DNA from: JBBSIN01 sp038232055
GTDB taxonomy: Bacteria > Actinomycetota > Actinomycetes > JADGOV01
Direction of reading: 5' to 3'
Assembly (NCBI GenBank): GCA_038232055.1
Contig: JBBSIN010000031.1
Coordinates: forward strand, 1 to 27,591
DNA length: 27,591 nucleotides
In this document: piece by piece, positions 1-7,653 of the stretch
Layout of the letters: every line of letters starts with the position of its first letter
Position numbering within the stretch: the stretch's first letter is position 1
Translations under genes and position numbers: made by a program
Notes under the pieces: generated by a model
What the model was told of the DNA's origin: nothing
Databases searched by the model: none
Seen by the model: the letters and a program-made list of their open reading frames with translations, nothing else

Positions 1-23
1 CATAAGTCTTCTCAAAGTGGCGG

Positions 24-43
24 GCGTCCGTCGGGCCGGACGC
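24..43 (+). other. GC-rich hairpin before the antiporter gene
   Basis: GCGTCCG (24-30) and CGGACGC (37-43) form a perfect 7-bp stem with a 6-nt loop, 40 bases before the antiporter start. No T-run follows. It could be the terminator of an upstream gene cut off by the window edge, or a leader structure. The sequence does not decide. Confidence 0.3.
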
Positions 44-82
44 TGCAGACGGAGCCAGGCAGACTGATGGCGTGACCCGCAC

Positions 83-1552
83 GTGAATGACACCGTCCCT
101 TTCGGCTGGCTGATCCTGCTGGCAGCCGGAGGCGCGCTGCTCGCAGTGCTGTCGAGCCGCGTGGTGGCGCGGGTCCGCGTGCCCGCGCCGGCCTTGTTCC
201 TGATCGCCGCCGCGGTGGCCGCGCACTTCGCTCCCACGCTGCACTCGATCCCGCACCGCACCGTGGAGCGGCTGGTCACGATCGCCTTGATCGTGATTCT
301 CTTCGACGGCGGCATGCACATCGGGTGGCGGCGGCTGCGCGGTGCGGCCGGCGTCGTGCTGACCGTCGGCGTCCTCGGCACGTTCATGACCGCCGCCGCG
401 ATCGGCGCCCTCGCGCACGCGCTGTTCGGCCTGGAGTGGTGGGTGGCGCTTCTCGTCGGCACCGCGATCGCGCCGACCGACCCGGCGGTCGTGTTCTCCG
501 TGCTCGGCCAGCGGGAGGTTGTCGGCCGCAGCGGCACCGTGCTGGAGGGCGAGTCGGGGGCCAACGACCCGGTGGGCATCGCGCTGATGACCGCGTTGCT
601 GGGCGCCGGCGCCGTCGATGCGGGGGCGCTCGGTGGCGTCGCCGGGGAGTTCCTGCTGCAGATGGCGGTCGGCGGCGCAGTCGGGATCGCGGGCGGCCAG
701 CTGCTGCTGCTGTCGATGCGCCGGCTCCCTTTGCCGAACGAGGGCCTCTATCCGCTGCGGGTGCTCGCCGCCGGTCTGGCCATCTACGGGATTGCCGCGG
801 TCGCTCACGGCTCGGGCTTTCTGGCGGTGTTCTGCGCCGGGATCCTGATCGGGAACGAGCGGGCGCCGTACAAGCGGGAGATCGAGCGCTTCCACTCCGC
901 GCTGGCGAGCCTCGGGGAGATCGTCGCATTCGTCGTGCTTGGCTGCACCGTCGACCTCGGCGACATCGCGGCCACATCCGTTTGGGTCCCCGGCCTGGTG
1001 CTCGGGGTGCTGCTCGCGGTGATCGTCCGGCCGCTGGTCGTCGGGGTGTGCCTGCTTCCGTTCGACCTCGCGCGCAACGAGCGCGCCTTCGTGCTCTGGG
1101 CCGGGCTCAAGGGTGCGGTTCCGATCCTGCTCGGCAGCTTCCTGCTCACGGCGAACGTGCCCGAGCGGCAGCGCCTGTACGGCATCGTGGTCGTCGTCGT
1201 GGTGTTCTCGGTCCTGGTGCAGGGCGGCACCGTGCCGCTGGTGGCCCGGCTGCTGCGGGTTCCGATGCGCCTCGTCGAGCCCGAGCCGTGGTCGCTGGGC
1301 GTGCGCCTGCGCGGCGAGCCGCGGGGAGTGCACCACTTCACGATCGAGCCCGAGTCCCCGGCGGACGGCTGCACGATCCGCGATCTCCTCGACCTCTCCG
1401 ACGAGGTGTGGGTCAGCTTCGCAATCCGACGTCAGGAGCTGCTGCAGGTCACCGGCGACACCCGCCTCGAGGCCGGTGACAAGGTGCTGGTGCTCGCCCC
1501 GCCCGAGTTGCGGCCGCACCTGGATCTGGCCGTCACCGGCGCCGGGGCCTGA
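83..1552 (+). CDS. CPA1-family Na+/H+ or K+/H+ antiporter with C-terminal RCK_C-like domain
   Basis: A 489-residue integral membrane antiporter that probably exchanges cytoplasmic Na+ or K+ for protons. About 12 hydrophobic segments fill residues 5-390. The CPA1 hallmarks are TDP at 132-134 and the ND pair (N161, D162) in a GESGANDP motif, the ion-binding core of this superfamily. Residues about 410-480 form a soluble tail resembling TrkA-C/RCK_C, which places it near the NhaP2/CvrA subgroup, where that domain regulates transport by nucleotide or ligand binding. The start is GTG at 83. It has little Shine-Dalgarno sequence, but an upstream ATG at 66 is closed at once by TGA. The family is clear; the preferred ion is not. 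The genes that follow are unrelated and partly degraded, so context gives no help. Confidence 0.93.
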   Translation: MNDTVPFGWLILLAAGGALLAVLSSRVVARVRVPAPALFLIAAAVAAHFAPTLHSIPHRTVERLVTIALIVILFDGGMHIGWRRLRGAAGVVLTVGVLGTFMTAAAIGALAHALFGLEWWVALLVGTAIAPTDPAVVFSVLGQREVVGRSGTVLEGESGANDPVGIALMTALLGAGAVDAGALGGVAGEFLLQMAVGGAVGIAGGQLLLLSMRRLPLPNEGLYPLRVLAAGLAIYGIAAVAHGSGFLAVFCAGILIGNERAPYKREIERFHSALASLGEIVAFVVLGCTVDLGDIAATSVWVPGLVLGVLLAVIVRPLVVGVCLLPFDLARNERAFVLWAGLKGAVPILLGSFLLTANVPERQRLYGIVVVVVVFSVLVQGGTVPLVARLLRVPMRLVEPEPWSLGVRLRGEPRGVHHFTIEPESPADGCTIRDLLDLSDEVWVSFAIRRQELLQVTGDTRLEAGDKVLVLAPPELRPHLDLAVTGAGA

Positions 1553-1620
1553 GAGCGGGGCGCTGTCGGTTCGTCGTCGTCGGGCCCGGGTCACGGCTGG
1601 CCGGCTCGGCGTCTCGTTCC

Positions 1621-1761
1621 TCAACGCCGTCTGGCAATGAGGGCGAGGACGAGCAGGCAGAGGAGGGACCAGCCGGCGAGGATTGCCTCGGCGGTTGTCA
1701 CGGCTGCTGCCCGTTCGGCAGCAGCGGGTGGTCCGCGAGCCGGCCGGTAACGGTCACGCAC
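1621..1761 (-). CDS. Possible small single-span membrane protein
   Basis: From GTG 1761 this ORF encodes 46 residues; from an internal GTG at 1701 it encodes 26. Both end in one strongly hydrophobic helix (about residues 25-42) followed by RRR and the stop, the pattern of a small membrane protein with a cytoplasmic arginine tail. A G-rich stretch lies just ahead of the 1761 start, and there is no clear ribosome site for the shorter form. It is convergent with the antiporter gene. I do not recognise the family. KdpF-like peptides have a similar size and layout, but no kdp genes are visible. It may be a chance ORF. Confidence 0.3.
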   Translation of the reverse strand: MRDRYRPARGPPAAAERAAAVTTAEAILAGWSLLCLLVLALIARRR

Positions 1762-1947
1762 GGCGGCCCCCAGCCCTGGATCGCCGCGCTGGGGACCATC
1801 CGTGCCCGGTACGCTCGGCCCGAAAGACCCGGCTCAGCAGGGCCGCACTGGCAACCCCGGAGGAAGCGCGGCGGCGTCCGTGCCGCGGTGCAAGGAGGGA
1901 GTGTCCCAAGGGAAGCGGCAGAGGTCGGCGAGGTGGTCTCGACTTAG

Positions 1948-2301
1948 CTTGGGGCCGCGAGCCAGCCGGCATCGAGGGCCACCGAGAGTGGGACGTTCCG
2001 TCGTGCGTCTCCAACACCAGCCCCAGGACTGCCTCGAGGTGGCCGGCGGCTCACCGGCAGCCGGAACCTGCTCACCGCCGCGCGCGCCGCCACCCTCGTC
2101 CTGGTCGACACCCCGGCCGGCGCAACGGACGTACTGCTGCTCACCGACGCCGCCGTCGAGAGCGTGTTTGATCACTTCAACTTCGGCGCGATCGCCTGGC
2201 CAGCTTGGGATAGGTCAGGCCGTCTGAACCCGCCGCCGCCGGAGCACATCCTCGATGCCCTTGCTCGGGCGCACGACCCTGTATCCGAGGAGGACACCCT
2301 C
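1948..2301 (+). pseudogene. Remnant of an unidentified protein gene (no start codon)
   Basis: The frame is open from just after a TAG at 1945-1947. Between about 2041 and 2200 it reads as normal actinobacterial coding sequence: nearly every third base is G or C, and the product is Ala/Leu/Val-rich with LLTAARAATLVLVDTP, then LLLTDAAVESVFDHFNF. There is no ATG or usable GTG before this stretch; the first in-frame GTG is 2164. The coding character fades after about 2240. I read this as the surviving middle or end of a gene whose start has been lost. The family is not recognised. The alternative is a chance open frame, which is common at this GC content. Confidence 0.35.
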
Positions 2302-2324
2302 ATGCGGCCCTCAGCGAGCACCGT

Positions 2325-2573
2325 ATGGCGACCGAGCCGCCGTCGTGCGACGTGTGCCGGGACGCTGCCGCTCGTTTCGATGGGAAGCTCACGTCCGAGT
2401 GCCGCGCCTGCGGAGCCTTTCGGTGGTCTGCGTGCTACCCGACTCATGGCTCCGGAACCCTCGGGCCGGCAGGTGACGCTTACCTCATGACCTACACCGA
2501 GATGCCGACTGAGGTCCAAGCGATCTGCAGAGAGATCCTCGGCAGGCAAGGGCGCGAGTCGCCCTGGCCGTAG
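2325..2573 (+). CDS. Small cysteine-rich (zinc-ribbon-like) hypothetical protein
   Basis: An 82-residue ORF starting at ATG 2325. It carries two CxxC pairs, CDVC at residues 8-11 and CRAC at 26-29, about 15 residues apart, as in small zinc ribbons. The C-terminal half is acidic and lacks cysteines except one near residue 69. The upstream ribosome site is weak. A better Shine-Dalgarno (GAGGAGG, 2287-2293) precedes ATG 2302 in a different frame, but that frame gives a Ser/Arg/Pro-rich product typical of a shadow. The gene lies in a region of decayed sequence, so it may itself be a fragment. Zinc binding is inferred from the cysteine spacing only. Confidence 0.4.
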   Translation: MATEPPSCDVCRDAAARFDGKLTSECRACGAFRWSACYPTHGSGTLGPAGDAYLMTYTEMPTEVQAICREILGRQGRESPWP

Positions 2574-2614
2574 GTACTGGCGCTCAGAGGCGCCAACCTG
2601 GGCCTACGTGTCCT

Positions 2615-2628
2615 CCTCGCCGGCGAGG
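2615..2628. repeat. Perfect 14-bp palindrome
   Basis: CCTCGCCGGCGAGG is self-complementary and sits about 40 bp before the readable part of the pseudogene. It may be an operator, a hairpin, or a scar at the edge of the decayed segment. No partner copy was noticed in the window. Confidence 0.35.
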
Positions 2629-2664
2629 GGCCACCAGCGGGGGTTCGAACGTTGTTCCACTACT

Positions 2665-3439
2665 AACGAGGTGAACGGCCGGGTGTTCGGGCGGGCGCCG
2701 CGGATGCGGACCGTGCGGTCGAAGACCAGCCACCCCGGGCCGTTCCGCACCAGGGTGATCACCGACGGGGTGACGCCGAGCCTGCACGTCGACTACAAGC
2801 ACTCCAAGATCAAGCAGTATCACAAGCTCGGGCGGGCGCTACGCACCGAGGCGACGATCAACGACAGCTACGACTTCGGGATCGGCCGACGGCTGACGAA
2901 CCTGCCCGCGCTGCGAGAGTCGGCTTCACCGCCAACAGACGCCTGCTGCGCGTCCAACAACTCAGCCACGACCCGATCGCCGGCGACACGGCGTTTCACC
3001 AGGTGCACGACCCGGTTCCGCTCGGCGCGCAACGGGTCTCCGGGCTGCGGCTCGGCGAGGAACGCACCCACGCCTGCTGGCCGCGCTCGTCGTCATTCGG
3101 CTGCTGGCCCGCGGGTTCCGCGCCGCCGACCTGCGAACGCGCCTCGCCGGGCTGCTCGGCCTGTCCCCCGAGGAGATCAGTTCCCGGCCGGATCACCTAC
3201 GACCTGCGCCGGCTACGCGCCCACGGCCTGATCGAACGCGTCCCCGGCAGCTTCCGCTACCAAGTCACCGACAGCGGGCTACGCAACGCGCTGTTCCTTA
3301 CCCGACTGCACGACCGCCTGCTCCGACCGGGCTCGCCGAACCCCACGACCAGCACCACACCACAACCTTGCGCCGGCGCGCCGACCGGCTCACCCAGGCG
3401 ATCGACGACTACGCCCAACGAGAGAAGCTGATCGCCTGA
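2665..3439 (+). pseudogene. Frameshifted gene with C-terminal winged-helix-like region
   Basis: One protein can be followed through four frame changes. The first frame carries FRTRVITDGVTPSLHVDYKH through to NLPALRE, up to about 2919. After an apparent 1-base loss it continues as GFTANRRLLRVQQLSHDP. At about 3073 another base is lost and it reads LLAALVVIRLLARGFRAADL. At about 3180 it changes to RITYDLRRLRAHGLIERVPG. At about 3331 a last loss leads to LTQAIDDYAQREKLIA and a TGA at 3437-3439. The TYDLRRLRAHGLIER / YQVTDSG part looks like a winged helix. It recalls a family of hypothetical proteins in high-GC actinobacteria, often found in accessory DNA, but I cannot name it with certainty. The 5' part is missing or too decayed to see. 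Confidence 0.75.
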
Positions 3440-3586
3440 AACGCGACCTGCCAAGTCACGAAGAACGACGCAAGCGCCTAGGGCCGTCGCGTTGACCACG
3501 CCTCGTTCGGGGGCGACCGGACGGCCTTCAGGGGGCTCTTGCCCGGCATCCGGTACGTGGACCCTCGAGCTCCGCGGGGGGGCCGC

Positions 3587-3620
3587 TCTGACCGTTCGCT
3601 GACCAACCGGCTCCTACGGT
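3587..3620 (+). promoter_or_regulatory. Predicted response-regulator site and -10 box before the exported-protein gene
   Basis: TCTGACCG (3587-3594), three bases, then GCTGACCA (3598-3605): two half-sites repeating every 11 bp, the usual layout for OmpR/PhoB-type dimers bound on one DNA face. Nine bases further on lies TACGGT (3615-3620), a fair actinobacterial -10 hexamer. The same repeat, spacing and distance to a TAnnnT hexamer occur ahead of the response-regulator gene at 6497-6529. That match is the main reason for the call. Confidence 0.5.
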
Positions 3621-3658
3621 GCTGTCCGGAACACGGGACCAGCCATCAGGAGGAGATC

Positions 3659-4429
3659 GTGAGCATCCCAGTCAGCAGAACCGCCGCAGCCCTTACCCTC
3701 GCGGTGTTGGCCGCGTCGACGCCGGGCGTGACCGCGGCCGCGACGCCGGCGGCCACCACAGCCAGAAACTGTCGGCTGCCGGTCTTCGGACCGGGTTCGA
3801 CGTACCGGCCGCACATCGACCCAGCCAACTTCACCGCCCGTGTCGACAACCCGTTCTTCCCGCTCAAGGTGGGGACGACCATGGTCTACTCCGGGACGAA
3901 GGACGGCAAGAAGGCGCTCGACCTCGTCGTCGCGTCGGCTCGCACGAGGGTCGTCGACGGCGTACGGACTCGGATCGTCGAGGACCGGCTGTTCCTCGAC
4001 GGCGTCCTCGAGGAGCGGACCAACGATTACTACACACAGGACCGCTGCGGCAACGTCTGGTACTTCGGAGAGGACACGGCGACCCTCGACCGGCACGGAC
4101 GGGTAATCAGTACCGAGGGGTCCTTCCACGCCGGCATCGACGGCGCCCAGCCGGGCGTGTTCATGCAGGCGAGGCCGCAGATCAGCCGCCATTTCCGTCA
4201 GGAGTGGTACCGCGGCCAGGCGGAGGACGTGTTTCGGGTCGTCGACCGGTCTGCACCGGTCACCGTGCCGTACGGCGCCTTCCAGCACGCGCTGCGCACT
4301 GCGGAGACGACCGCACTGGAACCGCGGGTCCTCGACGCCAAGTACTACGTGCGCGGCATCGGCGAGGTCGTGGAGGTCGCGGTGAAGGGTCCGCGCGAGA
4401 AGCTCGTCCTCGTCGACGTGTTGTCCTGA
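3659..4429 (+). CDS. Exported protein of unknown function
   Basis: GTG 3659 is chosen because a strong Shine-Dalgarno, AGGAGG (3648-3653), lies 5 bases ahead. The open frame extends upstream to 3539 but has no ribosome site there. The product has 256 residues. It begins with a Sec-type signal peptide: short basic start, a hydrophobic stretch at about residues 9-20 and an Ala-rich cleavage zone near TAAA at 25-28. The mature part is beta-rich and contains the phrase NPFFPLKVGTTMVYSG, so it is probably a soluble extracellular or cell-wall domain. No catalytic motif was recognised. It converges on the histidine kinase gene with only 4 bases between the stops. It shares a repeat-type operator with the response regulator, so it is probably a target or accessory of that system. 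Confidence 0.85.
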   Translation: MSIPVSRTAAALTLAVLAASTPGVTAAATPAATTARNCRLPVFGPGSTYRPHIDPANFTARVDNPFFPLKVGTTMVYSGTKDGKKALDLVVASARTRVVDGVRTRIVEDRLFLDGVLEERTNDYYTQDRCGNVWYFGEDTATLDRHGRVISTEGSFHAGIDGAQPGVFMQARPQISRHFRQEWYRGQAEDVFRVVDRSAPVTVPYGAFQHALRTAETTALEPRVLDAKYYVRGIGEVVEVAVKGPREKLVLVDVLS

Positions 4430-4433
4430 CGCC

Positions 4434-5807
4434 TTACTGAGCCGGCCGGCGACCGGTACCGAGCGACACGGTGACCAAGGCGCCGCCCTCGCGCCGGTTG
4501 CCGACAACGAGCGCCCCGCCGTGACCCTCCGCAATGGCGCGGACGATGGCCAGCCCGAGCCCGGAGCCGTCGTGCGCGGCGCTGCTGGCGAACGGCCGAG
4601 TGTGCTCGACCGTGGAGCTGTTCGGAAATCCGGGACCGTCGTCCGCCACTTCGATCCGCACGGTCCGGTCCTCGACCAGCGCCCGTACCGACACGCCACC
4701 GCCGGCAGGAGAGTAGCGGACGGCGTTCGAGATGAGGTTGTCGATCGCCTGGCGCACGCGCATCTCGTCGACCATCACAGGCGTGTCTGCGGCGTCCGCG
4801 ACAAGCCCCACCCCAGAGGCGGCGGCGCGAGCAGCCCAGCGCGTCACGCTCGACCTGACCAAGCCGGCGAGTGACGTCTCGGTCCGGTGGATCGGCAGCC
4901 GGCCCTGTTGCGCCCGGGAGAGCAGCAGCAGGTCGTCGGCCAGCCGCGCCACCCGGTCGGCCTCCTCCGACGCGCTGGCGAGAGCGGCCCTGGCCTCGGC
5001 GGCCGTACGCGGTCGGGCGAGCGCGAGGTCGAGCTCGGCCTTGAGCGCAGCCAGCGGGGTGCGCAGCTCATGGCTGGCGTTGTCGAGGAATCGGCGCTCC
5101 GCCTCGAATGACCTGTGCAGCCGGTCCAGCATGGCGTTCAGAGTCCGGGCGAGGCGCGCGATCTCATCGTCCGGCCGCGGCACGCTGAGTCGGCGGTCCA
5201 AGCCTGACACCGCGACAGCTGCCGCCTGCCGGCGCATCTTCTCGACGGAGCGCAACGCCGTACCTGCGACGTGCCATCCCGCGGCTGAGGCGAGGAGGAG
5301 GGCGATCGGCTCCGCGATGCCGAGGAAGCCGGCCAGCAGCCGCAGCGCATCGGCGCGGTCCTGCATGGACGCGCCCACGACGATGACGACGGGCCGCTTG
5401 CCCACTCGTCCTGGTACGACCAGCAGCCGTGTCGTGTCGGCAATTCCGTGCAGCCGCCGCTGGAGCGTGGCCGGGGCGTGCACCGTGCCGATGACCTCCG
5501 CGGGCAGGACCGGAGTCGACTGCGACGGCGGGCTCGCCTGCAGCACGGTCCCGTTGGTCGCGACGACCTGGGCCAGCTCCTCACCCGGCTCGACCAGGCC
5601 GGTGCTCGGCCGCCCCGCCGCGTTGAGGTGCGCCTGCACCTCGGTCTGCACCGTGGCCGCACGGAAGCGCAGCCCGGTGTCGAGCTCGTCGAGCAGCGCA
5701 GACGCCATGCTGATGTACAGCCCGACGCCGATAGTGAGAAACAGGACGCAGATGACGGCCGCGAAGGTAAGCGTCATCCGCGTCCTAATCGCGAGGCGAC
5801 GCAGCAT
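4434..5807 (-). CDS. Membrane sensor histidine kinase
   Basis: A 457-residue EnvZ/PhoR-type kinase. Transmembrane helix 1 is at about residues 12-34, an extracytoplasmic sensor region at 36-152, helix 2 at about 156-180 and HAMP at about 181-233. The HisKA H-box is SHELRTPL with phospho-acceptor H246. The ATPase domain has the N-box (N357/N361), the G1 box ADDGPGF and the G2 box GSGLGLAI. All catalytic boxes are intact. Start ATG 5807 is preferred: it overlaps the end of the response-regulator gene by 23 bases, the usual arrangement in such pairs, whereas the longer open frame adds 40 residues that are a shadow of the regulator. The stimulus is unknown. The exported protein encoded convergently next door is a candidate partner. 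Confidence 0.94.
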   Translation of the reverse strand: MLRRLAIRTRMTLTFAAVICVLFLTIGVGLYISMASALLDELDTGLRFRAATVQTEVQAHLNAAGRPSTGLVEPGEELAQVVATNGTVLQASPPSQSTPVLPAEVIGTVHAPATLQRRLHGIADTTRLLVVPGRVGKRPVVIVVGASMQDRADALRLLAGFLGIAEPIALLLASAAGWHVAGTALRSVEKMRRQAAAVAVSGLDRRLSVPRPDDEIARLARTLNAMLDRLHRSFEAERRFLDNASHELRTPLAALKAELDLALARPRTAAEARAALASASEEADRVARLADDLLLLSRAQQGRLPIHRTETSLAGLVRSSVTRWAARAAASGVGLVADAADTPVMVDEMRVRQAIDNLISNAVRYSPAGGGVSVRALVEDRTVRIEVADDGPGFPNSSTVEHTRPFASSAAHDGSGLGLAIVRAIAEGHGGALVVGNRREGGALVTVSLGTGRRPAQ

Positions 5808-6474
5808 CGTCTCGAAGTTGGTAGCCGGCACCGCGCACCGTGCGTAACGATGAGCGGCCGAACGGGATGTCGATCTTCTCTCGGAGGTAGCCGACGTAGA
5901 CGGTGACAACGTGGGCCTCGCCGTCAAGGGCGAAGTCCCAGACGTGCTCGAGAAGGCGCACCCGGCTCAGCACCTCACCCGGATGCCGCATGAAGCACTC
6001 GAGCAGTGCGAACTCACGCGGCGTCAGCGCAATGTCATCGTCCCCCCGCCGTACCTCGTGTCGCGCGGGGTCAAGAGTGAGGTCGCCGAGCCGGAGGACC
6101 GCGGGCCGGGTGCCGCTTCCGCGTCGAAGCAGCGCTCGCAGGCGGGCCAGCAACTCCGGAAACGCGAACGGCTTCGTCAGGTAGTCGTCGGCGCCCACGT
6201 CGAGGCCCCGAACCCGGTCCTCAACCGCGTCGCGCGCGGTGAGCATGAGCACCGGAACCCACCGCTGCCGGTCGCGGAGCCGGCGGCACACCTCGAAGCC
6301 GTCGATGTCGCCGAGCGTCACATCAAGGACGACGGCGTCGTACTCCTCCTCATCGCCCATCCACACCGCGGCCTCACCCGTGCGAGCGACGTCGACCGCG
6401 TGACCCTCCTCCTCGAGACCGCGTTTGAGCAGGCCCGCCATCTTGACGGCGTCCTCGACGACCAGGAAGCGCAC
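5785..6474 (-). CDS. OmpR/PhoB-family response regulator
   Basis: A 229-residue two-domain regulator. The receiver domain occupies residues 1-115, with acidic-pocket residues near E7/D8, phospho-acceptor D51 (VVLDVTLGD), T79 and K101 in LTKPF. The C-terminal winged helix (about 130-225) contains LTPREFALLECF and ends in the VRGAGYQL signature of the family. GTG 6474 is preceded by a G-rich ribosome site. It is co-transcribed with the kinase, overlapping it by 23 bases. Upstream, at 6511-6529, lie two 8-bp repeats spaced 11 bp apart that also occur ahead of the exported-protein gene, so autoregulation and control of that gene are likely. Confidence 0.95.
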   Translation of the reverse strand: MRFLVVEDAVKMAGLLKRGLEEEGHAVDVARTGEAAVWMGDEEEYDAVVLDVTLGDIDGFEVCRRLRDRQRWVPVLMLTARDAVEDRVRGLDVGADDYLTKPFAFPELLARLRALLRRGSGTRPAVLRLGDLTLDPARHEVRRGDDDIALTPREFALLECFMRHPGEVLSRVRLLEHVWDFALDGEAHVVTVYVGYLREKIDIPFGRSSLRTVRGAGYQLRDDAASPRD

Positions 6475-6496
6475 GGCCGCTCACCCCCCCGGCCGG

Positions 6497-6529
6497 AGGG
6501 TAGCGGCCCACGGTCAGAGCCCGGTCAGA
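6497..6529 (-). promoter_or_regulatory. Predicted autoregulatory site and -10 box of the response-regulator gene
   Basis: On the minus strand TCTGACCG occurs twice (6529-6522 and 6518-6511), separated by three bases for an 11-bp period. TACCCT (6502-6497), a possible -10 hexamer, follows 8 bases later and lies 22 bases before the GTG. This is nearly the same arrangement as at 3587-3620. The site also lies 60 bases upstream of the divergent YihY/BrkB gene and could influence it. Confidence 0.5.
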
Positions 6530-6589
6530 CGCCGTAGCCTTGTGACTCGACGCGCCAACCCTTCGATCCCTGGAGAACGGGAGCGAGCA

Positions 6590-7579
6590 ATGGCAAGCAA
6601 CAGTCAAGAGGCGAGGGGCGCCGACCGGGCGCCGCGGGCGGACTACCGTCCGGTAGGTACCGACCCCAAGCCGTCAGCCTTCGCGACGCTGAAGCGGACG
6701 GTCAAGGAGTTCAGCGAGGACAACCTGACCGATTGGGCAGCGGCGCTCACCTACTACGGCGTGCTGGCGCTGTTTCCGGCGCTCATCGCGCTGGTGTCGA
6801 TCGTCGGTCTCGTCGGAAACCCGGCGTCCACCACAAGGACCCTCACCGAGATCGTCGCGAAGATCGGGCCGCCTTCGACGGCGCAGACTCTGGCCGGCCC
6901 CATCAAGTCGATCACGGCGAACCGCGGCGGCGCCGGCCTCGGGTTGATTCTCGGCCTACTCGCGGCGCTGTGGACGGCGTCCGGCTACGTCGGTGGCTTC
7001 ACGCGGGCCTCCAACGTCATCTACGAGACGCCGGAAGGTCGCCCGATCTGGAAGCTGCGGCCGCTCCAGATGCTCGTCACGCTCATCACGGTGATCCTGG
7101 TCGCGGTGATCGCGCTGTCCCTGGTGCTGACCGGACCGATCGTCAAAGCTGTCGCCGCGCCACTCGGTTTCAGCTCCACCGCCGTGACCGTGTGGAACTA
7201 CGCCAAGTGGCCCGTACTGGTCGTCATCGTCCTGGGCATCATCGCTCTGCTCTACTACGCGACGCCCAACGTCAAGCTGCGCGGGTTCCGATGGGTACTT
7301 CCGGGAGCACTGTTCGCCCTCGTCATCTGGGTGGTCGCTTCGGTCGGGTTCGCCTTCTTCGTCGCAAACTTCGGGTCGTACAACAAGACCTACGGCACCC
7401 TCGCCGGCGTCGTCGTCTTCCTCGTCTGGCTCTGGATCACCAACGTCGCCCTGCTACTGGGCGCCGAGTTGAACGCCGAGCGCGAGCGCAGCGTTGAACT
7501 GCGAGAGGGAGTCCAGGGCGCCGACCGCGAGATTCAACTCGAGCCGCGCGACGAGCCGAAGGACCGCCAAACGAACTAA
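6590..7579 (+). CDS. YihY/BrkB-family inner membrane protein
   Basis: A 329-residue polytopic protein of the YihY/virulence-factor-BrkB family (historically mislabelled RNase BN). The hydrophilic first 40 residues are followed by the family's DNLTDWAAALTYYGVLALFPAL region and about six helices. Near the end come GSYNKTYGTLAGVVVFLVWLW and a GAELNAE motif, both typical of the family, then a charged cytoplasmic tail. ATG 6590 has a GGGAG ribosome site 6 bases ahead; the open frame further upstream overlaps the response-regulator gene and is not used. The biochemical role of the family is unsettled. It is divergent from the two-component genes with a 115-bp gap. Confidence 0.93.
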   Translation: MASNSQEARGADRAPRADYRPVGTDPKPSAFATLKRTVKEFSEDNLTDWAAALTYYGVLALFPALIALVSIVGLVGNPASTTRTLTEIVAKIGPPSTAQTLAGPIKSITANRGGAGLGLILGLLAALWTASGYVGGFTRASNVIYETPEGRPIWKLRPLQMLVTLITVILVAVIALSLVLTGPIVKAVAAPLGFSSTAVTVWNYAKWPVLVVIVLGIIALLYYATPNVKLRGFRWVLPGALFALVIWVVASVGFAFFVANFGSYNKTYGTLAGVVVFLVWLWITNVALLLGAELNAERERSVELREGVQGADREIQLEPRDEPKDRQTN

Positions 7580-7594
7580 AGAGGCTCCGCCTCT
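7580..7594 (+). terminator. Terminator-like hairpin after the BrkB-family gene
   Basis: AGAGGC-tcc-GCCTCT is a perfect 6-bp stem with a 3-base loop starting directly after the TAA stop. There is no T-run, which is common for hairpins at gene ends in high-GC actinobacteria. Confidence 0.4.
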
Positions 7595-7653
7595 GACCGA
7601 CGAGTCTCCCGGGGCGCGGCGCGCTCGCCGGTCTGATGGCAGCATGACGCCTC

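Noticed and set aside
1683..2171. Plus-strand frame of 162 codons
   Set aside because: Arg/Pro-rich, no start signal, and overlaps a frame (1948-2301) with better coding character.
2302..2490. ATG 2302 with a good Shine-Dalgarno
   Set aside because: The product is Ser/Arg/Pro-rich without any recognisable pattern; the overlapping frame from 2325 has paired CxxC motifs. The ribosome site alone was not enough.
2642..2650. T-loop-like GGTTCGAAC, possible tRNA fragment or attachment site
   Set aside because: The flanking bases do not pair as a T-stem and no acceptor or anticodon arm is found nearby.
2644..2658. SOS-box-like TCGAAC then GTTCCA
   Set aside because: The spacer is 3 rather than 4 bases and the second half mismatches, unlike the perfect box at 27344.
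3614..4699. Minus-strand open frame of 361 codons across the exported-protein gene
   Set aside because: Its last part is an out-of-frame reading of the kinase end and the rest is antisense to a gene with signal peptide and strong ribosome site.
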